A stretch of 12,518 bases of DNA from JAEUIG01 sp046349775 (GTDB lineage Bacteria > Planctomycetota > Planctomycetia > Planctomycetales > Planctomycetaceae), in the NCBI GenBank assembly GCA_046349775.1, contig JAXMBS010000105.1, forward strand, positions 1 through 12,518. The letters are read 5' to 3'. Under the pieces are notes generated by a model, which saw only the letters and a list, made by a program, of their open reading frames with translations, was not told the origin of the DNA and made no database searches. Each line of letters begins with the position of its first letter. Within the stretch, counting starts at the first letter, position 1. Below, in pieces: positions 1-7,495 of this stretch. The position numbers and the translations under genes were made by a program.

Positions 1-65
1 TCCGCACTTCGTCCCGCCTCCGCCAACTCCACAACGACTGAATATTTCCACCACACGAGGCCCCC

Positions 66-1157
66 ATGCGTTGGATCATCCTGGCCGCTCTGTTCTGCAC
101 ATCGGCCGCCCAGGCCGCTGACGTCGCGATCGTCCAGAGCGAACACACGCTCAAGATCACGATCAACGACGAAGTCTTTTCGGTCTACAATCTCGGCCAC
201 GACTACGCCAAGCCTTTCATGTATCCCGTTGCCGCTCCCGGCGCGCTCGAACAGCTCGCCGCTGCCGGCCAGGGGGACGTCTTCGTCGCCCAGGAAAAAG
301 CCCCGCTGAAGAACGGCGGCCACGCCGACTACGGCAGCCTCCTGACGATTGAGAAAGTCGAGCTCCCCTGGCTCAAGATCGCCGGCCAGGACAATGCCAT
401 CCATCAGCACGACGTCATCCCGCTGGGCGGCTTCATCACCCGCAAGCTCGAAGAACAGGCTTCGAAGGAATACGACCACATCCACCACAAGGGGATCTGG
501 CTGTCGATCGATGAAGTCAACGACATCCGCTACTGGGCCGAGAAGGGGGTCATCCGCAATCTCGAGGTGGCAGTGGATTGTGCAGCCGGCGATCCGGCGA
601 AATTCACCGTCACCAATCACTGGCTCGGCGCCACCGGCGAGCCGCTGCTGGTCGAGACGACGCATATCAGCGTCTTCGCGGACCGATTGCTGGCCTATGA
701 CACCACGTTCAAAGCGGTCGGCACGTCCGTCACGTTCAACGACACCAAGGAAGGGTTGTTCGGCATTCGCGTCCCGAATGCGATGCGCGAAGCGGTCGCC
801 AAAGCGCCGGTTGTCGGCAGCAACGGTGAAGTCGGGACCAAGGCCCTGTGGGGCAGAACGATGGACTGGATCGACTATACGGGTCCAGTCGACGGCCGCC
901 TGTGCGGCGTTGCGATCATGGACCACCCGGAGAACTTCCGCCCGTCGCGCTACCACGTTCGCGACTATGGCCTGTTCTCGATCAGCCCATTCGGCGAATC
1001 GGCTTACACCAATGGCCAGCAGCCGGCAAAGCCGTACACGATCGAGAAGGACGGCACGCTGCGGCTCCGCTACGGCCTCTACGTCCACGCCGGCGACACC
1101 GGCACCGCCCACATCCCCGACGCCTTCCGCCAGTTCGTCGACGCCTCCAGGCCGTGA
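66..1157 (+). CDS. Secreted DUF6807 (PmoA-like) protein
   Basis: A 363-residue exported protein. Residues 1-18 form a signal peptide: a short Met-Arg n-region, a hydrophobic core and an AQA site, with predicted cleavage before Ala19-Asp20. The mature part matches the family annotated as 'PmoA family' or DUF6807, common in planctomycetes and other degraders of complex organic matter. Visible hallmarks are DHIHHKGIW at 137-145 (the conserved His-His-x-Gly-x-Trp block), the DHPENFRPSRYHVRDYG block near 286-302 and the following SPFG. The length is normal for the family. The PmoA name is historical; no methane-oxidation activity should be inferred, and the true substrate is unknown. The ATG at 66 is chosen because it directly precedes the signal peptide; no strong Shine-Dalgarno is visible. 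The family call is from recalled motifs. Confidence 0.88.
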   Translation: MRWIILAALFCTSAAQAADVAIVQSEHTLKITINDEVFSVYNLGHDYAKPFMYPVAAPGALEQLAAAGQGDVFVAQEKAPLKNGGHADYGSLLTIEKVELPWLKIAGQDNAIHQHDVIPLGGFITRKLEEQASKEYDHIHHKGIWLSIDEVNDIRYWAEKGVIRNLEVAVDCAAGDPAKFTVTNHWLGATGEPLLVETTHISVFADRLLAYDTTFKAVGTSVTFNDTKEGLFGIRVPNAMREAVAKAPVVGSNGEVGTKALWGRTMDWIDYTGPVDGRLCGVAIMDHPENFRPSRYHVRDYGLFSISPFGESAYTNGQQPAKPYTIEKDGTLRLRYGLYVHAGDTGTAHIPDAFRQFVDASRP

Positions 1158-1256
1158 TCCGTTTGCAGCACGCAGCGTCCCGGATGCCGTGGACCTCGAA
1201 TTCCACCATCTGGATCAAGAGTCCGGCCGGGGACTTCCGCGCGAATTGGGTTCGGG

Positions 1257-1262
1257 TATACT
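1257..1262 (+). promoter_or_regulatory. Possible -10 element before the zinc-ribbon gene
   Basis: TATACT matches the sigma-70 -10 consensus at five of six positions and lies about 40 nt before the ATG at 1303, inside the 145-nt gap after the DUF6807 gene. No good -35 hexamer sits 16-18 nt upstream, so this is only a candidate. Confidence 0.25.
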
Positions 1263-1302
1263 GCGGCGTGGTTTGACCGGCTGTTCTCCGCAGGTTGCTG
1301 CG

Positions 1303-1539
1303 ATGTCTCCCCAGTTTCGCCCCTGCCGCGATGATTCGGGGCCCGAGGCGCCCCGCCGGCGCTGGCGCGTCCTGTGCCCGGAATGCCTGCACGTCCACAT
1401 CGCCGACAGCAGCCGCGCGCGATGTCCCCATTGCGGCTTTAATCCCGGTGCGCAGTCCCAGCCGCTGTACGTCGTCGGGGCATTGACCGCGCTCATCCTG
1501 ACGGCCGTGCTGGTGTCGCTGGCATTCTTTACAGCATGA
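1303..1539 (+). CDS. Small zinc-ribbon membrane protein (hypothetical)
   Basis: A 78-residue protein starting at the ATG at 1303. The frame is open far upstream, but that part is only the shadow of the DUF6807 gene. It has a basic, soluble N-terminal part, a four-cysteine zinc ribbon made of CPEC (25-28) and CPHCGF (41-46), and one hydrophobic segment at about 55-77 that reaches the C-terminus. It is thus probably a tail-anchored, single-pass membrane protein with a cytoplasmic zinc knuckle. The function is unknown. The stop lies 21 nt before the next gene on the same strand, so the two are probably co-transcribed. The regular Cys spacing together with the membrane segment makes this a real small gene rather than a chance frame. 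Confidence 0.72.
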   Translation: MSPQFRPCRDDSGPEAPRRRWRVLCPECLHVHIADSSRARCPHCGFNPGAQSQPLYVVGALTALILTAVLVSLAFFTA

Positions 1540-1560
1540 GTAGAAAGGCGGGCTGATTCG

Positions 1561-2148
1561 ATGACTGTGCCATTCAAACCCGCGTGCGTGCTGATCACGA
1601 GCATGGCGGTCTTGTTCGTGCCGACGCTGCGGGGTGAGGATTCGAAGCCGTCGTCCGGGGATGATGAGCAGGTCATTGAGGTCGACCCGGAGGGGCAGCC
1701 GCGCGGCTATGACAAGCGCCCGAGCGGGCCGACATGCTACATCTGGCGCGAGGGAGAGGTGTGGCATCTCCGCACCAGGACGAAGAATCAATCGCGGAAG
1801 TTCCGCGGGGAGATTCAAGTGCAGGGGGGCACGGTCACAAAGATCTCGAACTTTGATGGTCTGGAAGCTTCCGGGAGGAAGAAGAATCGAAAGTCGGCGG
1901 ATATCGGGCGGCTGAATACGGCGAAGAACCAGATCGATTTTGAATTCCGGACGTCCGGCGGCGAGGACGGGTTTGATTTCAAAGTCAGCGCATCGGCGAA
2001 AAACCTGGCCTTCAACGTGAAGATCGACGACTACGAGCATTCGTTCCCGATCCAGATCGGAGCGAAGGCACAGAAGCCGCCGGCGATTCCGTTCACGTTG
2101 CCGGCGCACGCGCCGAAAGCCGAGGAAGAGGCCCCGACGACGAAGTAA
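1561..2148 (+). CDS. Secreted hypothetical protein
   Basis: A 195-residue protein. Residues 1 to about 25 form an export signal with a hydrophobic core (CVLITSMAVLFVPTL) followed by a polar Gly-Glu-Asp region. The mature part is hydrophilic and rich in Lys, Asp and Gly. It contains YIWREGEVWHLRT near 60-72, resembling a recurring 'Y-x-W-x-D/E-G-x-x-W-H-L-R-T' block in secreted bacterial proteins of unknown function, then alternating beta-type strands and a Pro/Glu-rich C-terminus. No catalytic motif is visible. The ATG at 1561 is preceded by AAAGG at about 1544-1548, a slightly long spacing. It probably forms a two-gene operon with the zinc-ribbon gene. Its stop is 12 nt from the stop of the opposing amidohydrolase gene. 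Confidence 0.75.
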   Translation: MTVPFKPACVLITSMAVLFVPTLRGEDSKPSSGDDEQVIEVDPEGQPRGYDKRPSGPTCYIWREGEVWHLRTRTKNQSRKFRGEIQVQGGTVTKISNFDGLEASGRKKNRKSADIGRLNTAKNQIDFEFRTSGGEDGFDFKVSASAKNLAFNVKIDDYEHSFPIQIGAKAQKPPAIPFTLPAHAPKAEEEAPTTK

Positions 2149-2160
2149 GCCTGCGACCGC

Positions 2161-4983
2161 TCACGGATTCAGTCGCTCGGCGTAGCGATCGTAGAGCCGC
2201 GTCTGTTTGCTGTCCGGCGCGAAGGGGCGGCCGGCGATGAAGAGGCCTTTGATCTGTGTTGCAGGCTGTAGCGGCGAGCCATCGGTGATGATGAGGTTCG
2301 CGCGCTTGCCGACCTTGATGGAGCCGAGTTCGCGGTCGACGCCGAGGACTTTGGCGGCGTTCAGGGTGACGGATTTAAGGGCGTCCTCCTCCGGCAGCCC
2401 GTAGGCGACGGCCAGGGCCGCGTGGAAGGGGGCATTCCGGCTGTTGGAGGCGTCGTTGGAGCGGATGCAGAACAGCACGCCTGCTTCGTACAGTCGTGCG
2501 GCGTTCGTATAGGGGGCGTCGAGCGGGTCCCAGTCTTCCACGGGACCGCGGTGCGTGGGGCCGACAATCAGAGGGACATTGCGGGTGTTGATCTCGGCCG
2601 CGAGTTTCCAGGCGTCGGCCGCACCCGTAAGGACGAGGTTGATCTGCTGTTCTTCGGCGAAGAGCAGGGCTTCGGCGATCGCCTTGCGGCTGTCCGCTTC
2701 GATGAAGACCGGCAATTCTCCGCGCAGATAGGAAAGCATCGCTTCGAAGCGCGGGTCACGGACGACATCCGGGCGCGAGTCTTCCGGTTGCGACTGGATG
2801 CGTTCATAGACGCGTGCCTGGGCGAAGAATTCGCGCAGCCGGTGCTGGTTTTCCGGATCGGCGGGCCAGTCGATCGACAGCCCGGCGGTGTCGTTGAGCA
2901 CCAGTTCGGGAGTCGGCCAGCCGGCGAGCTGCACGAAGGCGCACTGGCCGCCGATCAAAATGCCGTGGGGACGGAGGAGCGCGGTCGTGACCCCGCCGGC
3001 GCGGGAGACGGCGATCTGGTCGGAATCCGCGTTGACGACCGAACCGGCGCGGACGTCGGGCTGGATACGGCCGGACTCGGCAAAATCTTGAGTGATCTCG
3101 ATCAGGCGGATTTCGTTGATGCCGAGCGTCGTGCCGGCGTCGATCAATCCGGGATAGACATGGAAACCGGCGAGGTCGATGGCAGTGGCCGATTCGGGGA
3201 CCGCGACGTCAGCGCCGACCGCCGCGATGCGCCCATTTTCGATCAGAACTGTGCCGACGAGGTCCGGCGCATCCACCGGATGGATCGTCGCGCCGCGCAG
3301 GGCGTAGAGACCGTGGTCGCTGATCGACAGGTCGAGTTTGCGCTCGCGGACCTCGGCCGGCGCGAGCATCAGTGGGTGCGGCCCTTTGCTGCACTCACGC
3401 GAGCCGGCGCTCATCGCCGTCGGCTGACGGTCGCGTTGGAACCGGACGCGGCCGTCGATCACGGTCAGCTCGCAGCGCGAGAATGCATTGAACGGATGGC
3501 CGTTGAAGACGGCAACATCGCCGTCCTTGCCGACTTCGATCGAACCGATCCGCTGGTCGAGGCCGAGTTCGCGGGCCGAGTTCAGCGTGACCATCGCGAG
3601 GGCCGCGTGTTCCGGCATGTTGCCGTAGCGGAGCGATTTGGCCGCTTCGACCGGCAGGTGCCGCATGAGTTCGGCATCGTCGCTCTTGATCACCGTATTG
3701 ATGCCGGCCTTCCAGAGCAGCGTGGCGTTGAAGGGAGTGGCGTCGAGGGCTTCGATCTTGAATTCCCACCAATCGCTGAACGTGCTGCAGCTGGCGCCGT
3801 GGGCAGCGATCTCGGGGGCGACCTTGTAGCCTTCGAGGACGTGCTGCAACGAGCGGACTTTGATGCCGAGTTCGTCGGCGATTCGCAGCAGCATCAGGAT
3901 TTCATCGGCGCGGTAGCAGTGGCAGTGGATGAATGACCGGCCTTCAAGTATGTCCACGAGGGCCTCGAGACGGAGGTCTCTCCGCGGTTCCGGCAGGGCG
4001 GTCACGCCATCCGCAGCGGCTTTCTTGGCGGCTTCGTACTTCTGCCATTCGCGGCGATACGCGAGTGCTTCGTAAAAGGACCGCTTGATGGTGGCTTCGA
4101 CTCCCATCCGGGTTGCCGGGAAGCGGTTGAAATGCCGCTTCGGGTTTTCACCGAGGGCGAATTTCACCCCCTGCGGAGCGTCCTGGACGATGTGCGCGGC
4201 GGCCGGCTCGCCGTAGCGGAGTTTCACGACGGCGTCCTGGCCACCGATTGTGTTTGATGAGCCATGGAGCAATCGCGCGGTCGTGACGCCGGCAGCGAGG
4301 GCGCGATATTCGGCCGGATCGTCGCTGCGAACGACATCCTTCACGCGGACCTCGGGAACGACCGACTGCGAGAATTCGTTCACGCCGCCGCTGATCATGA
4401 TGTGGCTGTGCGTGTCGATGATTCCCGGCATGAGAAACCGGCCGGCAACGTCGATCTTCGTCACGCTCTCTTCTGCGACGAGGTCGGGACCGATGGCGGC
4501 GATCTTACCGTCGCGGATCAGGAGATCAGTGTCGGTGAGCGTCTGGCCCGCGCCGGTGAGGATCGTCCCATTCTGAAGGAGCAGGTCATCGCCGGGGGGA
4601 CCGGCGGCGGCGAGTCGATCGGATTCCAGTTCGCTCGGAAGCTCAGCGTCGCTCGTTTGAGGTTTCGCGTCGTCCGTTTCGAGTGAAATCGCCACCGGGT
4701 TCGCCGGCTGCTCGCCCGCCTTCACGCGCGCGGCCTTCCACTCGGTCGGCGGACCGAAGGGGGATTTCATCGTGCCAGCGAGCGTGTCATCGTCCGGTTT
4801 GTGCTGGCCTTCGAAATTCAGCGTGACATCGCGCTGCCCGGCGCCGATGGCGACGGCGAACTCGACTTTCTCGACGGTCGCGCGGCCGGAGATGACCTTG
4901 CCGTCGCCCGCTTCGGAGGTAAAGGTGCCACCGAGCTTGTCGCCGTCCTGAGTGAGGGTCAGCGTGGCGGCAGTGGTTTTCAT
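2161..4983 (-). CDS. Large amidohydrolase, C-terminal 940 codons (5' part frameshifted)
   Basis: A 940-residue open frame that is the C-terminal two thirds of a longer protein. Residues 1 to about 88 are a beta-rich lipid-carrier-like domain (repeated pattern of TLTQDGDKLGGTF type). Residues 133-515 form a metal-dependent amidohydrolase unit of the imidazolonepropionase/dihydroorotase superfamily. It has DTHSHIM with H192 and H194, IHCHCYRADEI with H353 and H355, QHVLEGYKVAPEI with H381, and SDD at 434-436 as the likely catalytic Asp. Residues 558-940 form a second amidohydrolase-like unit in which the HxH site is replaced by YPGLIDAGTTLG (610-621), so it probably cannot bind metal in the usual way. 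ATG 4983 is not the true start: the frame stays open to 5148 and continues family sequence (KATTTKVRYVVIGDELFEYN, about 5079-5136). The intact protein is probably exported and acts on cyclic amides or peptide-like compounds; the substrate is unknown. Confidence 0.85.
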   Translation of the reverse strand: MKTTAATLTLTQDGDKLGGTFTSEAGDGKVISGRATVEKVEFAVAIGAGQRDVTLNFEGQHKPDDDTLAGTMKSPFGPPTEWKAARVKAGEQPANPVAISLETDDAKPQTSDAELPSELESDRLAAAGPPGDDLLLQNGTILTGAGQTLTDTDLLIRDGKIAAIGPDLVAEESVTKIDVAGRFLMPGIIDTHSHIMISGGVNEFSQSVVPEVRVKDVVRSDDPAEYRALAAGVTTARLLHGSSNTIGGQDAVVKLRYGEPAAAHIVQDAPQGVKFALGENPKRHFNRFPATRMGVEATIKRSFYEALAYRREWQKYEAAKKAAADGVTALPEPRRDLRLEALVDILEGRSFIHCHCYRADEILMLLRIADELGIKVRSLQHVLEGYKVAPEIAAHGASCSTFSDWWEFKIEALDATPFNATLLWKAGINTVIKSDDAELMRHLPVEAAKSLRYGNMPEHAALAMVTLNSARELGLDQRIGSIEVGKDGDVAVFNGHPFNAFSRCELTVIDGRVRFQRDRQPTAMSAGSRECSKGPHPLMLAPAEVRERKLDLSISDHGLYALRGATIHPVDAPDLVGTVLIENGRIAAVGADVAVPESATAIDLAGFHVYPGLIDAGTTLGINEIRLIEITQDFAESGRIQPDVRAGSVVNADSDQIAVSRAGGVTTALLRPHGILIGGQCAFVQLAGWPTPELVLNDTAGLSIDWPADPENQHRLREFFAQARVYERIQSQPEDSRPDVVRDPRFEAMLSYLRGELPVFIEADSRKAIAEALLFAEEQQINLVLTGAADAWKLAAEINTRNVPLIVGPTHRGPVEDWDPLDAPYTNAARLYEAGVLFCIRSNDASNSRNAPFHAALAVAYGLPEEDALKSVTLNAAKVLGVDRELGSIKVGKRANLIITDGSPLQPATQIKGLFIAGRPFAPDSKQTRLYDRYAERLNP

Positions 4984-6441
4984 GTCGCCTGCCGCAATGG
5001 ACAGCGTCCAGTCACCGGCGATTTTCGGTGGTGGAGCGGACGACGGGGCAGGGGACTCCGCCGGTTTGGCGTCGCGGTTGTATTCGAAGAGTTCGTCACC
5101 AATGACGACGTAGCGGACTTTGGTCGTTGTGGCCTTCCCACGGGCCGTTCATGACGGTGACGGGCGCGTGTGCCCGATCCCAGATCCCACAAACCGTAAT
5201 CTCTGAGATACGCGAAATCGGCGTTCTGCGTGAGTCTGGTCAATGCGACGTCCGCAGGAACGCCTTTCAACGATAGAGCGGATGCGATTCAGGAACTCCT
5301 CGGGATTCCCGCACTTGTGACTGCGTAAACATAAAGGGTATCCGGGCGTCCTTGAGCTTCTACGTTGGTCATGCGTTCCTTCCAGCGTTTCCGGCAAAGG
5401 TCCTCCTGAACGCGAGTCGGTGACTTGAAGTCAGCTCCGGAGCCGTGCCGTGTGCTGTTGAGGTTCAAACTTCGGTTCATCCCCGTGGTCGACGCGCAGG
5501 ATCACTCTGACTCCGCTGAGAATCTTGATCCGATCAATTCGCTGTACTACATCGCGACCGCCGGTGATGTCGAGATGCACGGGCAGGCGCAATTCATTCC
5601 GGAAGTCCAGGGCTCGATCGATCTCGTCGGGTGAATCGGCGAGCATCAGCCACGGTTCGCCGTGCGGGTTTAATGCGCCGGCGAGGCCCTCGAATGAGTC
5701 ATTGAACACCGACACATTGTCGCCCCGCTCCCAGTCCCGGAATTCAGCAACATCTGTCGCAGGTACGCGACTGCGCCCACGTCGACGGGGCATCGGTCCG
5801 TGGCGTTCCCTGACTCTGGCAACGCGAGCAGTTGGAAGAACCATGAAACCTGCGGATCCCAGAGGACACGGTCGAGGGGTGCCTGACCGGCCGCCACGGC
5901 ACCCACGACCGCCGGCAATTCCTCGAAGTGGTACGACGTGGGCCGTGGTGAAACCGCTACGCGGCGATAGGGTTCGAGCTTGTCCTTTGTGCGGATCGAT
6001 GCTCATGCCAGGTCCCCGGCGCCATCCCGCGTCGATGCTGCGTCGGTGAACCCGCGAGGATGTTCTGCTGGAAGTCGGGTGGCGGTTCGGCGTCTTTGGG
6101 CTACGCCCGTCGATCAGCGACGAAGTCGCCGCGTCGACGAAGCCGGGATACGCGATCAGGCCGGCCGCCGTTGATGATCCGGGCATCGGGCGGGATCAGT
6201 GCGTATCCGGACCGACCGCTTCGATTCGGCCGTTGCGGAGGATCAGGGTTTCCTGTTCGATCACCTCGCCCGGTTGTTGAACGATCTTGATGCCCTGAAA
6301 GGCCATCGCCGGTCGAAGCCGGTATCGGGATCGGGGGCGGTCTTGATGCGTACAGGCTCGAAGTCTGTGGCCGGCCCAGCCATACCGGCAAGGACCAGCA
6401 GCAGGGCCACTGCCGGGCTGAACGGACGCGAGTCGAACCAT
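4984..6441 (-). pseudogene. 5' part of the large amidohydrolase, broken by many frameshifts
   Basis: Family sequence continues upstream of 4983, but jumps among all three minus-strand frames. Read right to left the pieces are: a signal-peptide-like FSPAVALLLVLAGMAGPA (about 6375-6427); MAFQGIKIVQQPGEVIEQ and LILRNGRIEAVGPD (about 6200-6305); IPPDARIING (about 6175-6200); AYPGFVDAATSSLID (about 6115-6165); SGFTTAHVVPLRGIAGGRG; PLDRVLWDPQVSWFFQLLAL; NVSVFNDSFEGLAGALNPHG and on to VDHGDEPKFEPQQ (about 5450-5720); PTRVQEDLCRKRWKERMTNV; FLNRIRSIVER; KGVPADVALTRLTQNA; VTVMNGPW (about 5145-5165). The order is exactly that of one amidohydrolase unit with its leader. At least eight frame switches are needed. 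The start near 6441 (ATG reading MVRLAS before a frame switch into the leader) is a guess. Sequencing indels are more likely than decay, because the sequence between breaks is well conserved. Confidence 0.8.
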
Positions 6442-6634
6442 CTGTCGCTGCGACCAGCGTGCAGAGCCGCGTGCTCGATTCCCCGACATTCCGCCGCATT
6501 GTCCCCCTGACGTCTGGCCTCTGGCCGCTGCCGCCATCGGCGGCCTTCGCCGGTACGAACGTAACAAAGCGTTCGACCGGAAACCAATCTTGACTTTGGT
6601 CCAGAAAATCGCAGATGATTCGGGCGGAGTTGAA

Positions 6635-6664
6635 TTGACACGCCTGCGTTGAAGGCGTTATGAT
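6635..6664 (+). promoter_or_regulatory. Sigma-70-type promoter with a palindrome in its spacer
   Basis: TTGACA at 6635-6640 (perfect -35) and TATGAT at 6659-6664 (five of six for -10), with an 18-nt spacer. The spacer holds an inverted repeat, ACGCCT (6640-6645) and AGGCGT (6653-6658), with a 7-nt centre, which could be an operator for a repressor or a DNA-distorting activator. Transcription would start near 6671 and run right, away from the amidohydrolase and toward rho. Matches are read directly; activity is inferred. Confidence 0.5.
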
Positions 6665-7495
6665 TGCTGCGGAGTCTGCTTCGCGGGCGCAATCAGCATG
6701 GCATCCGCACTGGGTCATCTGCCAGCAACGACGGTGCGACGGCGTGCTGGAGTTAAACCTGGACGCGAGTATCTGTGCCGCGTCGCTGGCCTGGTCCTTC
6801 GCTCAGCCGGATGAACTGGCGTATGTTCTTCCGGCCTGTGCGTAGATCGGGCAATACGGCCCAGGCCGATGGGGACATGACCGGGAGGCAATCTCCCAGT
6901 CATTTATGTTCGGAAGTCAGCGGATGCGACGACCGTTCCGCCGAGCCAGGGTTCGCGGTTGCGAATCATCGCCGGCGTACCGCGAGGCCAGCCTGCCATG
7001 AGTCTGTCGTTCGGCGTACCCAGCCACTTCAGAGCAACGGGCGTCGACAGCAAAACAAAGGGCAAATGGCCGGTGGGAACAGCAGCAACAGCAAGCGTGT
7101 GCTGATGGAACCTCCGGCAGGCTCAGCCGTCGCTGCCGAGTGTCATTTGGGCACTGGGCAGGGGCGGACCGGTCGCACGCGAGCCGCATCAGGGATGCGG
7201 CGTGCGATGGGTGAGCCAGGGTGAGTCGCGGCCGCCGCTGTGCGGCCGTTCGATCTGCCGCCGTGTTGACGGGCGAATCGTCAGCGTTGGGGCAGGTCAG
7301 AGTTGGTCCGGAGGCCGTGCGGCTTGTGGCCGCGGTCGGCTGCGGACTCGATCCAGCACCAGCGTGGGACACGCGGCACGATCGTGCTGCGCGCGGGTGT
7401 GCTCCCGTTGCGGGCGTGGCCTGGCGAAATTGCCGGGGCGTCAGGCAGCAGCCGGGAGTGAGGCATGTTCGACCTTCTCACAAAGGAAGCTTCGA
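6665..7495 (+). other. Unassigned stretch between the promoter and rho
   Basis: About 830 bases in which I recognise no gene. Several open frames exist on both strands (for example 6775-7224 and 7221-7715 plus, 6917-7372 minus), but all are rich in Arg, Pro, Ala and Ser in the way expected of chance frames in high-GC DNA, and none shows family motifs. Neighbouring stretches are damaged by indels, so a broken gene is possible here. The gene upstream of rho in planctomycetes is often dephospho-CoA kinase, but I could not find its P-loop. A 5' leader for rho is another possibility, since rho genes commonly have long autoregulated leaders. Confidence 0.4.
7482..7489 (+). promoter_or_regulatory. 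Ribosome binding site deciding the rho start
   Basis: AAAGGAAG lies 6 nt before the GTG at 7496. It supports that GTG over longer in-frame extensions that run back to 7202 and look non-coding. Confidence 0.55.

Noticed and set aside
349..1302. Upstream extension of the zinc-ribbon frame
   Set aside because: It overlaps the DUF6807 gene in another frame and reads as Ser/Arg/Pro-rich nonsense; the real protein starts at 1303.
982..2109. 375-codon open frame on the minus strand
   Set aside because: It runs antisense across the DUF6807 end, the zinc-ribbon gene and the secreted protein, and its product is Arg-rich and motif-free.
2422..3936. 504-codon open frame on the plus strand
   Set aside because: It lies fully antisense to the amidohydrolase, which has clear catalytic motifs. 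The plus-strand product is Asp/Arg/Val/Gly-rich without any motif, as expected of a shadow frame in high-GC DNA.
5431..6186. A separate 251-residue gene on the minus strand
   Set aside because: It contains pieces of the first amidohydrolase unit mixed with wrong-frame stretches, so it is part of the broken large gene.
6698..6814. 38-codon frame just after the promoter as a leader peptide
   Set aside because: No ribosome binding site and no recognisable regulatory codon run.
6775..7224. 149-codon plus-strand frame as a gene after the promoter
   Set aside because: No motif, no ribosome binding site, and composition typical of a chance frame; left as unassigned.
6665..7495. Dephospho-CoA kinase, a frequent neighbour of rho in planctomycetes
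   Set aside because: No GxxGxGKS P-loop or other family block could be found in any frame.
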